DNA of 64,000 bases from DASRIA01 sp963724065 (GTDB lineage Bacteria; Actinomycetota; Thermoleophilia; Solirubrobacterales; JBBDJG01). The translations under genes were made by a program, and so were the position numbers. Under the pieces are notes generated by a model. It was given only the letters and a program-made list of their open reading frames with translations. It was not told where the DNA came from and did no database searches. Position 1 is the stretch's first letter; each line of letters begins with the position of its first letter. This document shows, one piece after another, positions 54,318 to 64,000 of the stretch. The stretch spans positions 372,001 to 436,000 of the forward strand of contig CAVRTB010000002.1 of the NCBI GenBank assembly GCA_963724065.1. The letters run 5' to 3'.

Positions 54318-54450
54318 GCCGCGCTCGTGGAGGCCCTCCGCGCGGTGCGCGTTGATGGATCAGTAGGGTCAGACGACGTCTACCGAAGGAGCCGCCACGA
54401 ACGACCAAGTAACACCTGCATCCGACCGTCGCCTCGACTTCCACCCCGGA

Positions 54451-54942
54451 ATGGGGATGCGCTGGGAGATCACGCGCAGCACCGACGACACGGCCGGGGA
54501 GTTGTTCGAGGCGACGAACTGGATCGACCCGCACATGCCCGGCCCCCCCGTACACGTCCACCCGACCGCCGAGGAGAGCTACGAGGTCATCGAAGGGTCA
54601 CTGGAGGTGTGCGTCGACGGCGAATGGAGGACGGTGCGGGCGGGAGAGACGGCAACCGTGCCCGCCGGTGTCCCTCACACGCTTCGAAACGCCAGCGGCG
54701 AGCCCGCTCGAATCGTCAACGTCCACCGGCCGGCGCAGCAGTTCGAGTCGTTCTTCCGCGGCATGCACACGTTGATAAAGCAGGGCAAGATCAAACGCCT
54801 CCCGCCGAAGGAGCCTCGCTCGGCCATCTACGCCGCAATGCTGTTCGGCAAGTACCCGAACGAGATCCGCACGACGAAGCCTCCGAACGCGGTCTTCAAG
54901 GGCCTGGCGCTCGTCGGGAGAGCGCTTCGATTCAAGCTCTGA
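54451..54942 (+). CDS. Cupin-domain protein; possible ACG start
   Basis: The 163-residue protein has a cupin fold: PGPPVHVHPTAEESYEVIEGSLEVCVDGEW (first motif, with HxH and E) and PAGVPHTLRNASGEPARIVNVHRPAQ (second motif with H). It probably binds a metal and a small ligand. The ATG at 54451 is the first standard start, but coding-like sequence continues upstream (NDQVTPASDRRLDFHPG) and GAAGGAG at 54385-54391 sits 5 bases before an in-frame ACG at 54397. That ACG may be the true, unusual start. It is divergent from fumC. Confidence 0.78.
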   Translation: MGMRWEITRSTDDTAGELFEATNWIDPHMPGPPVHVHPTAEESYEVIEGSLEVCVDGEWRTVRAGETATVPAGVPHTLRNASGEPARIVNVHRPAQQFESFFRGMHTLIKQGKIKRLPPKEPRSAIYAAMLFGKYPNEIRTTKPPNAVFKGLALVGRALRFKL

Positions 54943-54961
54943 GGGCTGTCGGCGGTCCCGG

Positions 54962-56437
54962 TCAGTACGAGATCGCGCAGTACTTCGTCTCGAGGTACTC
55001 CTGGATGCCCTCGTAGCCGCCCTCGCGGCCCACGCCTGAGTGCTTGATGCCGCCGAACGGCGCTGCCGGATTGGACACCATGCCCTGGTTGAGGCCGACC
55101 ATCCCGTACTCGAGCTGCTCCATCACCCGCATCGCGCGGCCGAGATCGCGGGTGTACAGGTAGGCGACCAGGCCGTACTCGGTGTCGTTCGCCCAGCGGA
55201 CGGCCTGCTCCTCGCCGGCGAAGCGCTTCACGGGAGCGACCGGACCGAAGATCTCCTCCTTCAGCAGGCGCGCGTCGTCCGGCACGTCACCGAGCACGGT
55301 CGGCGGATAGAAGTAGCCGGGACCGTCCGGAACATCGCCGGCGGCCACCTTGGTGGCGCCCTTCGACAGCGCGTCCTCGACGAGCTCGGTGACCTTTCCG
55401 CGCTGCTCCGCGTTGATCAACGGCCCGACCTTCACGCCGTCCTCCGTGCCGCGGCCGACCTTCAGCGAGGCCATGCGCTGCGCCAGTCCCTCGGTGAACC
55501 GCTCGGCCACCGACTCGGCGACGTAGAACCGGTTCGCCGCCGTGCAGGCCTCCCCGATGTTGCGCATCTTCGCGACCATCGCCCCCTCGATCGCGGCGTC
55601 CATGTCGGCGTCCTCGAAGACGATGAAGGGCGCGTTGCCGCCGAGCTCCATCGACACGCGCAGGATCTGCCGCGCTGACTGCTCCATGAGGCTGCGGCCC
55701 ACCTCGGTCGATCCCGTGAAGCTGAGCTTGCGCAGCCGGAAGTCGGAGAGGATCGGCTTCGACACGTCGCCCGAGCTGGAGCTGGTGAGCACGTTCAGCA
55801 CGCCGCCCGGCAGGCCGGCCTGCTCGAGGATCTGCGCGACCGCGAGCGCGCTGAGGGGGGTCGCGCCGGCGGGCTTGAGGATCATCGTGCAGCCGGCCGC
55901 GACCGCCGGCCCGATCTTGCGGGTCGCCATCGCCGCGGGGAAGTTCCACGGCGTGATCAGGTACGCGGGGCCGACTGGCTGCTTCATCACGAGCAGCCGC
56001 CCCTGACCGTTGGGAGCGACCTGATAGCGGCCGTCGATCCTCACCGCCTGCTCCGCGAACCAGCGGAAGAACTCGGCGGCGTAGGTGACCTCGGCCTTGG
56101 ACTCCGCGATCGGCTTGCCCATCTCGAGCGTCATCAGGAGCGCGAGGTCGTCGGCGCGCGCGATCATCGCCTCGTAGGCGCGCTGCAGGATCTCGCCGCG
56201 CTCGCGCGGGGGGTGCTCGCGCCACTGCGCCTGGCGCTCGTGCGCCGCCGCGAGCGCCGCGCGCGCGTCGTCGGGAGTCGCGTCCGCGACCTCCGCGATC
56301 GTCGCGCCGGTCGAGGGGTCCTCCACCGGGAGGACGGCGCCGCCGGTCGCGTCGACCCAGCGACCCCCGATGTAGAGCTGTTTCGGGACGCCCGCGACGA
56401 TCTCCCGCTCGTGCGACTGCGCCGCTGCGGCCGTCAT
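54962..56437 (-). CDS. gabD: NAD(P)-dependent succinate-semialdehyde dehydrogenase-type enzyme
   Basis: The 491-residue protein is a full-length aldehyde dehydrogenase: PWNFPAAMATRKIGPAVAAG for cofactor binding, FTGSTEVGRSLM, MELGGNAPFIVFEDAD (general-base glutamate) and NIGEACTAANRFYV with the catalytic cysteine. These fit the succinate-semialdehyde dehydrogenase subgroup best. It oxidises succinate semialdehyde, feeding the citric-acid cycle. ATG at 56437 was preferred over the longer frame to 56485. It is convergent with the cupin gene. Confidence 0.87.
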   Translation of the reverse strand: MTAAAAQSHEREIVAGVPKQLYIGGRWVDATGGAVLPVEDPSTGATIAEVADATPDDARAALAAAHERQAQWREHPPRERGEILQRAYEAMIARADDLALLMTLEMGKPIAESKAEVTYAAEFFRWFAEQAVRIDGRYQVAPNGQGRLLVMKQPVGPAYLITPWNFPAAMATRKIGPAVAAGCTMILKPAGATPLSALAVAQILEQAGLPGGVLNVLTSSSSGDVSKPILSDFRLRKLSFTGSTEVGRSLMEQSARQILRVSMELGGNAPFIVFEDADMDAAIEGAMVAKMRNIGEACTAANRFYVAESVAERFTEGLAQRMASLKVGRGTEDGVKVGPLINAEQRGKVTELVEDALSKGATKVAAGDVPDGPGYFYPPTVLGDVPDDARLLKEEIFGPVAPVKRFAGEEQAVRWANDTEYGLVAYLYTRDLGRAMRVMEQLEYGMVGLNQGMVSNPAAPFGGIKHSGVGREGGYEGIQEYLETKYCAISY

Positions 56438-56595
56438 GCGGCCTCTGGGCGCGGGCTCAAGGGTTGGGCGAGCATGTCGATGCAATCTAGACGAGGATCG
56501 GCGCGGGGCGCCCGCATGGCAGCGATACTGGCCCTATCCTGGGCTCCGAGCGCGACTTTGGGGGCCCCACTCGCGTTAGTAGTGCTCGAACACCG

Positions 56596-57981
56596 ATGTT
56601 CAAGCGTGTCGTCACATTCACAGTCCTGATCGCGGCAGCGGCCTGGCCGGCGGGAGCCGGAGCGGCCGAGCGCTGGTCCGTGCGCGGCGCCGGATGGGGG
56701 CATGGGATCGGGATGAGCCAGTGGGGCGCCTACGGGTACGCCAAGCACGGCGCGGGATACCGCGAGATCATCGATCACTACTACCGCGACACCAAGATCG
56801 GCTCGGTCGGCGCAGGTGGCGTGCGTGTTCTGCTCCAGCCCAACCGCTCGACCGTCTACTTCCGCCACGCGACGCAGGCAGGCGAGCGCGGCCTCACGGA
56901 GGACGCGGTCTACAAGGCGACGCGCGAGGGCAACAACGTCGTGCTGCGCAGCGCCTCCGGCCGCCGGCTCGAGGTGTTTGCCGACGTGATGCGAGTGGTC
57001 GGCGGCAAGCACGTGCGGCTGCTCGGCCGCGCGGACAACGGCGTGCGCGACGGCCTCTACCGTGACCAGCTCGAGATCCGCGTGGCATCCGGGTCGGGCC
57101 TCAACGCCGTCAACGCGATCGGCCTCGAGAGCTACCTGATGGGAGTCGTGCCAGGCGAGAGCCCGGCCTCCTGGCCCGCCGCCGCGCTCCAGGCGCAAGC
57201 GCTCGCCGCGCGCTCGTACGCACTCGCGTCTAACGTGAATGGCAAGGGCTTCGACCAGTACGCGGACACGCGCAGCCAGGTGTACCGCGGCTACCTCGCC
57301 GAGACGCCGGCGACGAACGCCGCGGTGGAATCGACCAAGGGTGAGGTCGTCACATACGCCGGCAACGTCGCGACCACCTTCTTCTTCTCGACGTCCGGCG
57401 GTGAGACCGAGAACGTGGAGAACGTGTTCACGGGCGGCTCTCCGAAGCCGTGGCTGAAGGGTGTGAAGGACCCGTACGACGACTCCTCGCCGTATCACCG
57501 CTGGGGCCCCTACTCGTTCTCCCGGTCCGCGCTCGCGGGCAAGCTCGGGGGCTGGGTCAAGGGCCGGCTGCGCAGCTTCAAGGTGCTGGAGCGCGGCGTT
57601 TCCCCGCGCGTGGTCAAGGCGCGCATCAAGGGCTCGCGCGGGACCACCGTCGTCACCGGAGCGCAGATCCGCGCGCGCCTCGGGCTACGCGACACCTGGT
57701 TCTACGTGCGCCGAGTGCGCACGAAGCGATCCAACGGCGCGGAGGCCCGCACGTTGCGGGGCGTGCGCCCGCTCGTGGCGCTGCACGGCACGGTCGACGG
57801 GACGAAGCTCGAATCCGTGACGCTCGAGCGCCGCACCAAGGACGGCTGGCACAACGGCGGCAAATTCCCCGTGGTCGGCGGCGCCTACCGCATCCACGTC
57901 GGCACCGCCGGGATCTACCGCGTGAAGGCGGGCTGGGCGGCCGGTCCGGCGATGCGCGTCGTGCCGCCTGCCATCGGCTGA
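56596..57981 (+). CDS. SpoIID/LytB-domain secreted protein
   Basis: The 461-residue protein has a signal peptide (VVTFTVLIAAAAWPAGAGAAE), then GAGWGHGIGMSQWGAYGYAKHG and ESYLMGVVPGESPASWPAAALQAQALAARSYAL, the two conserved blocks of SpoIID/LytB domains. SpoIID proteins cleave peptidoglycan glycan strands as lytic transglycosylases; the catalytic glutamate is probably the E in VVPGES. A C-terminal beta domain follows. ATG at 56596 fits the signal peptide. It likely remodels the cell wall outside the membrane. Confidence 0.88.
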   Translation: MFKRVVTFTVLIAAAAWPAGAGAAERWSVRGAGWGHGIGMSQWGAYGYAKHGAGYREIIDHYYRDTKIGSVGAGGVRVLLQPNRSTVYFRHATQAGERGLTEDAVYKATREGNNVVLRSASGRRLEVFADVMRVVGGKHVRLLGRADNGVRDGLYRDQLEIRVASGSGLNAVNAIGLESYLMGVVPGESPASWPAAALQAQALAARSYALASNVNGKGFDQYADTRSQVYRGYLAETPATNAAVESTKGEVVTYAGNVATTFFFSTSGGETENVENVFTGGSPKPWLKGVKDPYDDSSPYHRWGPYSFSRSALAGKLGGWVKGRLRSFKVLERGVSPRVVKARIKGSRGTTVVTGAQIRARLGLRDTWFYVRRVRTKRSNGAEARTLRGVRPLVALHGTVDGTKLESVTLERRTKDGWHNGGKFPVVGGAYRIHVGTAGIYRVKAGWAAGPAMRVVPPAIG

Positions 57982-57994
57982 CGGTACCGATCCC

Positions 57995-59017
57995 TCACGG
58001 GCTGAACCTGATCGTGATCACGTCGCCGTCGGCGACGACGTAGTCGCGGCCCTCCGTCCGCAGGCGTCCCGCATCGCGCGCCGCGGGGAAGGAACCGGCC
58101 TCGATCAGCTGCTCCCACGGGATCACCTCCGCGCGCACGAAGCCGCGCTGCATGTCCGTGTGGACACGTCCCGCCGCGGTGTGGGCCGTACTTCCCGCGC
58201 GCAGGCTGCGGGCGCGGATCTCGCTGCCTCCGACGGCCGTGAAGAACGTGAGCAGCCCGAGCAGCCGGTACGCCTCGCGCACGATCTGCTGGAGCGCGCC
58301 CTCCGCGACCCCCAGCTCGGCTCGCATCGTGGCGGCTTCGCCGGCGTCCATCTCGGCCAGCTCCGCCTCGTCGCGGGCGACAACCGCGACGGCCCCGCGC
58401 GCCGCAAGAGCCTCCGGCATCTGTTCTCCCTCCCCGACGTTGGCGACGACCAGCACGGGCTTCGAGGTGAGCAGGCCGGCCTCGGGCGGGGCCGGCCTTC
58501 CGGCGGAAAGCTCCGCGATCGCGCGCTCGAGCGCCTCGCGGTCGGCGATCGCCTCCTTGTCGCCGCCCCGGGCGCCCTTCGTGGCGGATTCCAGGCGGCG
58601 CTCGGCGCTCTCGAGGTCGGCGAGCATCAGCTCGGCCTCGACGGTCGCGAGGTCGTCCGCCGGGTCCAGCACTCCGTGCGGGTGTGCGACGAGCGGATGC
58701 TCGAAGGCGCGGACGACGTGGACGATCGCGTCGACGTCGCGGATGTGCCCGAGGAACCGGTTTCCGAGGCCCTCGCCCTTGTGGGCGCCACGCACCAGGC
58801 CGGCGATGTCGACGACCTCGAGGTGCTCCGGCACGCGGCGCGCAATCCCGAGCAGGTCGGCGAGGCGCTCGAGTCGCTCGTCAGGCACGGGGACGACCGC
58901 AACGTTGGGCTCGACGGTGGTGAAGGGATACTCGGCCGCCTCGGCGCCGGCCTCCCCGAGCGCGTTGAACAGGGTCGACTTGCCCGCGTTCGGCAGGCCG
59001 ACGATCCCAACCTTCAA
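57995..59017 (-). CDS. ychF: YchF, ATP-binding Obg-family GTPase
   Basis: The 340-residue protein has G1 GLPNAGKSTLFNAL near residue 7, G3 VDIAGLVRGAHKGEGLGNRFL near 69 and a C-terminal TGS domain (FTAVGGSEIRARSL, AAGRVHTDMQRGF). YchF prefers ATP and binds ribosomes. It starts at TTG 59017 and overlaps the PAP2 stop (TTGA), so the two are coupled. It is widely conserved and probably not specific to this locus. Confidence 0.93.
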   Translation of the reverse strand: MKVGIVGLPNAGKSTLFNALGEAGAEAAEYPFTTVEPNVAVVPVPDERLERLADLLGIARRVPEHLEVVDIAGLVRGAHKGEGLGNRFLGHIRDVDAIVHVVRAFEHPLVAHPHGVLDPADDLATVEAELMLADLESAERRLESATKGARGGDKEAIADREALERAIAELSAGRPAPPEAGLLTSKPVLVVANVGEGEQMPEALAARGAVAVVARDEAELAEMDAGEAATMRAELGVAEGALQQIVREAYRLLGLLTFFTAVGGSEIRARSLRAGSTAHTAAGRVHTDMQRGFVRAEVIPWEQLIEAGSFPAARDAGRLRTEGRDYVVADGDVITIRFSP

Positions 59018-59436
59018 GACAGAGCCTCCGCGGTGGCGGAAACCGCCGCGCCGAAGGCCGCACCCGCGAGGATGTCGCCCGGGTAGTGCACGCCGAGATA
59101 GGGACGCGTGAGCGCCATCAGCCCAGCCGCGACGAGCAACGGGACGCGCGCACGAGGAACGAGCACGGCGATCCGCAGGGCGCCCGCAAACGAGGTCGCC
59201 GCGTGCGCAGACGGAAAGGACATCGACCGCGGCACGCGGCCGACCGGGTCGAGACCGGCGATCCGCGGGCGCTCCCGGCCCACCGCCCGCTTCACGAGGT
59301 AGTTGAGGACGAGCGTCAGCGGAACGATCGCCGCCGCGGCGAGCCAGCGCCCACGCCGGCGCGAGTCGACGACGGCGCCTGCGAGTGCGAGCGCGATCCA
59401 GAGACCGCCCGACTCGCCGGTACGCGCATACGCCAC
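59014..59436 (-). CDS. PAP2-family phosphatase; N terminus uncertain
   Basis: The 140-residue frame has all three PAP2 motifs: KRAVGRERP, PSAHAATS and TRPYLGVHYPGD. It is an integral-membrane lipid-phosphate phosphatase, possibly for undecaprenyl pyrophosphate or a phosphatidate. GTG at 59436 is the first standard start, but coding-like sequence (AELDHRLLSLLRTRLSAP) extends upstream to near 59540 with no ATG/GTG/TTG after the preceding stop, so the true start may be a CTG or the frame may be damaged. Confidence 0.82.
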   Translation of the reverse strand: MAYARTGESGGLWIALALAGAVVDSRRRGRWLAAAAIVPLTLVLNYLVKRAVGRERPRIAGLDPVGRVPRSMSFPSAHAATSFAGALRIAVLVPRARVPLLVAAGLMALTRPYLGVHYPGDILAGAAFGAAVSATAEALS

Positions 59437-59543
59437 CGCGGCGCGGTCCAGCGCGGGGGCGCTGAGCCGCGTGCGCAGCAGCGACAGCAGCCTGTGGTCG
59501 AGTTCAGCCAGGGCGGACAGGCGAACGGAAAGGCAGCGCGGCG

Positions 59544-60173
59544 TCAGACGCTCGACTCGGTGGGTGGCGTCTCGAAGCGCTCGAAGAAGGCGAGCGGGTT
59601 GCCGACTCGCCGCTCGAACCCGAGGCCGGCCCCCCGTGCGCGATCGCGCAGCTTGCCGGACGTCACCATGTGCGGGTCGCCGAACATCTCGCCGACGACG
59701 AGTCGACCGCCCGGTCGCAGGACCCTCGCGACCTCGCTCAGAGCCTGCTCCTGGTCGGGGATCTCCCCGAGCACCGTGACCAGCACGGCCGCGTCGAAGC
59801 TGTCGTCGCCGAAGGGAAGCCGGCGGGCATCGCCGAGGGTCGGCCGCACGTTCGTGAAGCCGCGCCGGTTTGCCTCGCGCATCACGTGGTCGAGCATCTC
59901 CTGCTGGATGTCGAAGACGTCGACCTGGCCCTGCGAAAGCGCGGACGCGATCTCGAACGTGTAGTAACCGGTGCCCGGGCCGATCTCGAGCACTCGTTCA
60001 TCAGGCGCGGGCGAAAGAGCCTCGAGCAGGCGCCTGCGCGTGATGCCCGGGTGGGGCGCCTGGACCCAGAAGCGCTGGTTGTACGGGCAAGCCGAAGGGT
60101 TGCGCCGCCACCACATCGCCGCACCCAGGAGCCCGAGCGCGCCCAGCAGAAGGGCTGTCCGCGGCGGGCGCAC
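59544..60173 (-). CDS. Membrane-tethered class I methyltransferase
   Basis: The 209-residue protein has an N-terminal hydrophobic segment (TALLLGALGLLGAAMWW) and then a methyltransferase domain: RVLEIGPGTGYYTFEIASAL near 60-80 (motif I), DVFDIQQEMLDHV, and PFGDDSFDAAVLVTVLGEIPD with ARVLRPGGRLVVGE. It resembles ubiquinone/menaquinone-type methyltransferases with a tether, but the substrate is unknown. It is upstream of PAP2 in the same - strand series. Confidence 0.83.
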   Translation of the reverse strand: MRPPRTALLLGALGLLGAAMWWRRNPSACPYNQRFWVQAPHPGITRRRLLEALSPAPDERVLEIGPGTGYYTFEIASALSQGQVDVFDIQQEMLDHVMREANRRGFTNVRPTLGDARRLPFGDDSFDAAVLVTVLGEIPDQEQALSEVARVLRPGGRLVVGEMFGDPHMVTSGKLRDRARGAGLGFERRVGNPLAFFERFETPPTESSV

Positions 60174-60176
60174 GAT

Positions 60177-60412
60177 CTACAGCCCCGAGAAGCCGACCCT
60201 GTGCTCGGAGGCCTCGAGCTTCAGGAAGGAGACCTGCCCGAGGTCGAGCCCGACGATCCCGTCAACGGTCTCGGCCTCGTACCAGCGCTGCTTGCCGTCC
60301 TGAACCGCGCGCCGCAGTTGCTCGTGCGAGCGATCGCTGAGGCGCATGAGGATCACCTGGCCTCCGGTGAAGCCGACCTCGACGCGGCGCGCATCGCCCT
60401 CGTCGCGAGCCA

Positions 60413-60413
<1 letters not shown>
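60177..60413 (-). CDS. Small conserved-looking protein, unknown function
   Basis: The 78-residue protein starts MARDEGDARRVEVGFTGGQV and has alternating strands (VEVGFTGGQVILMRLSD, TVDGIVGLDLGQVSFLKLEA) around a short helix. ATG at 60413 overlaps the stop of the FtsH-epimerase ORF (TGATG), so it is translated with it; the longer frame to 60551 lies within that ORF. No known family was recognised. Confidence 0.65.
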
Positions 60414-62512
<2,099 letters not shown>

Positions 62513-62531
62513 CCGTGCTCCTATCCGTCCG

Positions 62532-62578
62532 GCACCCGGGAGTCGGGTGCAAATCCACCTGCACCCGGAGGTGGGTGC
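62532..62578. promoter_or_regulatory. Two similar hairpins upstream of ftsH
   Basis: Two inverted repeats with the same GCACCC/GGGTGC arms lie 20-66 bases before the ftsH start: 62532-62550 (7-bp arms, 5-base loop) and 62561-62578 (6-bp arms). Repeated equal arms suggest a protein-binding operator. A terminator for the upstream DUF1385 gene is possible, but no T-run follows on the - strand. Confidence 0.45.
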
Positions 62579-62650
62579 GTGGCCCGCAATCAGATTAATC
62601 GCGCTGCGCGGGGATTGCGCGGCGAATTTCGGACGTTTGTTCTAGGGCCC

Positions 62651-63457
62651 CTAGGCGAGTGCGGGCGTCTCGCGGCGCAGTATCTCGGTGAGCGCGGCGC
62701 GCCCCACCTCGAGCTGCTCCGTGGTCGGCTCGCGCGTGGCGAACAAGCGCTGCATCTCGTACCCGGGCCTGCGGAAGGCCCGCGCGAGAGCCGTCTCGCG
62801 GTTGCGCTCCGACCAGGCGAACATCTCGACTGAGACGGCGACTCCGGCGAGGGTCGCCGTAGCGCTGGCGAGCGGCCCGCGCAGACCGAGCACGGAGCGC
62901 AGGAGCACGTTGCCGGCCGCGGTCGAGACGATCAGCGGAGCTACCAGGTTGGAGCCGCACCGGTCGTGCTCCTTCGCGGCGAGCGCGGCGTCGGTGTCCT
63001 GCTCGTAGGCCGCGATCGCCTTGTGCTCCACGCCGTGGTAGGCGGCGAGCTGCGAGTCGCGCAGGGCGAGCGCCGTGGGCACCAGGCCAAGCGCAGCGCC
63101 GAACAGCTCGTTGCCCGTCGTGCGGGGCCGGCCGCGTCGCGCGGCCGCGGACAGCGCGGAGGAGCCGAGCATCGCGGCGAGCACCCTGGCGTCCTCGAAG
63201 GGAAGCTGCACCCCCGGCACGCGCCGCTTGATCACCGGCAGGAGGGCGAACGCCTCGCCGAGGCGCGCCAGCCCGCGCAGTCCCGGGACGTCGGCGATCC
63301 TGCCGCGAAACCGCGGCTTGTCCCCGGACTCGACGTGCAGGCTCCCGTCAGCAGCCCGAAAGGCGACGGCCCAGTGATCGGGCCCGTGGACGAGCAAGCC
63401 ATTGCGCAACGCCATGCCGCCGAGGCGCACCTTCGGTGTGTCGCCGTTCGAGCTCAC
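62651..63457 (-). CDS. DUF1385-family membrane protein
   Basis: The 268-residue protein has the DUF1385 landmarks GGMALRNGLLVHGPDHW near the start, LAAYHGVEHKAIAAYEQD near 140 and HDRCGSNLVAPLIVSTAAGN near 165. The histidines and E suggest a metal site. Hydrophobic segments follow. The family has been linked to quinone-independent or lipid-related enzymes, but no function is settled. ATG at 63457 is the start. It is upstream of ftsH in the same direction. Confidence 0.85.
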   Translation of the reverse strand: MSSNGDTPKVRLGGMALRNGLLVHGPDHWAVAFRAADGSLHVESGDKPRFRGRIADVPGLRGLARLGEAFALLPVIKRRVPGVQLPFEDARVLAAMLGSSALSAAARRGRPRTTGNELFGAALGLVPTALALRDSQLAAYHGVEHKAIAAYEQDTDAALAAKEHDRCGSNLVAPLIVSTAAGNVLLRSVLGLRGPLASATATLAGVAVSVEMFAWSERNRETALARAFRRPGYEMQRLFATREPTTEQLEVGRAALTEILRRETPALA

Positions 63458-63467
63458 CCGGCAGATG

Positions 63468-64000
63468 CTACGTGAGGGCCTTCATGACCATCGCGGCACC
63501 GGCGATCAGGAGGACCACCCCGATCGCGCGCAGCAGTGCCTCGTCCGAGAGCTTCCCCGTCAAACGCGAGCCAAGCAGCGCGCCGGGGATCGAGGCGGCC
63601 GAGCCGACCGCGAGGACGCGCCAGTCGGGCGGGTCGGATGGCAGATGCCCGATCACCCCGGCGACCCCGACGCAGAAGCCGATCGTGACGTTCGTGCCGA
63701 CGGCACGGGCCGGCGCCTCGCCGACGAGCCGCACCAGCGCGGGCACCCGCAGCGACCCGAGGATCAGCCCGACGATCCCGCCGAGGACCCCGATCGCCGC
63801 GCCACTCGCGACGGCGGCGGGTATGTCGAGCGCCCGATCGCGATCGGGCTTCGGCTTGGGAGGGGGCTTGCGCAGCAGGTCGAAGGCGCTGTAGAGCAGG
63901 ACCGCCGCGATCGAGAACAGCAGAGGGTCCTCGGGCAGCACCCCGGAGACGTAGCCGCCGATCAGCGCTCCCACGATCGAGGGCGGCGCCATCCACGCAA
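63468..64000 (-). CDS. TauE/SafE-family permease, 5' part outside the window
   Basis: The frame continues off the right edge, so only the C-terminal ~177 residues are seen. They contain APPSIVGALIGGYVSGVL, AVASGAAIGVLGGIVGLILGSLRVPAL and GTNVTIGFCVGVAGVIGHL, the second repeat of a full-size TauE/SafE protein. An internal ATG at 63992 is probably not the start. It moves a small anion, possibly a sulfur compound. It ends 10 bases before the DUF1385 gene. Confidence 0.8.
   Translation of the reverse strand, partial: AWMAPPSIVGALIGGYVSGVLPEDPLLFSIAAVLLYSAFDLLRKPPPKPKPDRDRALDIPAAVASGAAIGVLGGIVGLILGSLRVPALVRLVGEAPARAVGTNVTIGFCVGVAGVIGHLPSDPPDWRVLAVGSAASIPGALLGSRLTGKLSDEALLRAIGVVLLIAGAAMVMKALT

Overview
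The window is GC-rich throughout, with dense gene packing, many GTG/TTG starts and many 1-4 base start/stop overlaps (ATGA, GTGA, TTGA, TGATG). Together with the gene families seen (DUF1385, YchF, a GXHH-type isoleucyl-tRNA synthetase, paired half-size TauE/SafE proteins, secreted proteins with basic beta-rich tails) this suggests a high-GC actinobacterium, most likely class Thermoleophilia (Solirubrobacterales-like). That placement is inferred from sequence character, not from a marker gene. No tRNA, rRNA, CRISPR array, transposase or phage gene was seen.

Region 1 (1-24656, nearly all +) is a large surface-glycan locus. After the 3' part of a GT92-like glycosyltransferase and a SnoaL-like gene, a tightly coupled series runs from 1496 to 24656. 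It contains a glycoside-hydrolase/GT2 fusion with membrane segments, an ABC exporter, several GT2 and GT4 glycosyltransferases, four long sulfotransferases plus one short sulfotransferase-like protein, a CBS-methyltransferase fusion, a methyltransferase, and members of a ~385-residue glycosyltransferase-like family with four copies in the window. An unnamed ~90-residue module (SKGD...HFP...WWL...RY) recurs five times, once as a stand-alone two-copy protein. A 166-bp near-palindrome fills one intergenic gap.

Region 2 (24651-32493) continues the theme. Two methyltransferase genes on the - strand interrupt it. They are followed by a + operon of two more GT-like paralogues, a membrane-anchored BNR-type protein, an APH-fold kinase, a YdjC/ChbG-type deacetylase and CysC (APS kinase). 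CysC makes PAPS, the donor the sulfotransferases would use. I read regions 1 and 2 together as one system for making, exporting and sulfating a cell-surface polysaccharide or glycoconjugate.

Region 3 (32490-41009) holds cell-envelope or secreted proteins. On the - strand are an RTX-like GGxGxD-repeat protein and a second large secreted protein whose first third is broken by frameshifts. On the + strand are a small secreted protein behind a hairpin-rich leader, a PKD-type lipoprotein, and a convergent lipoprotein gene.

Region 4 (41062-64000) is mostly housekeeping and metabolism: phytanoyl-CoA-dioxygenase-like protein, GT4, two half-size TauE/SafE proteins, OtsB, PolX, polyprenol-phosphate mannosyltransferase-like GT2, thioredoxin, AI-2E-type transporter, IleRS, a MarR regulator with fumarase, cupin, aldehyde dehydrogenase, SpoIID-like protein, YchF, PAP2, a methyltransferase, an FtsH/methylmalonyl-CoA-epimerase read-through ORF, DUF1385, and the 3' part of a further TauE/SafE gene.

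The most notable points are the five-copy SKGD/WWL module, the coupling of sulfotransferases to CysC, the 166-bp palindrome, the structured leader at 39131-39219, the GXHH signature in IleRS, the FtsH-epimerase fusion, and several genes that seem to lack a standard start codon.
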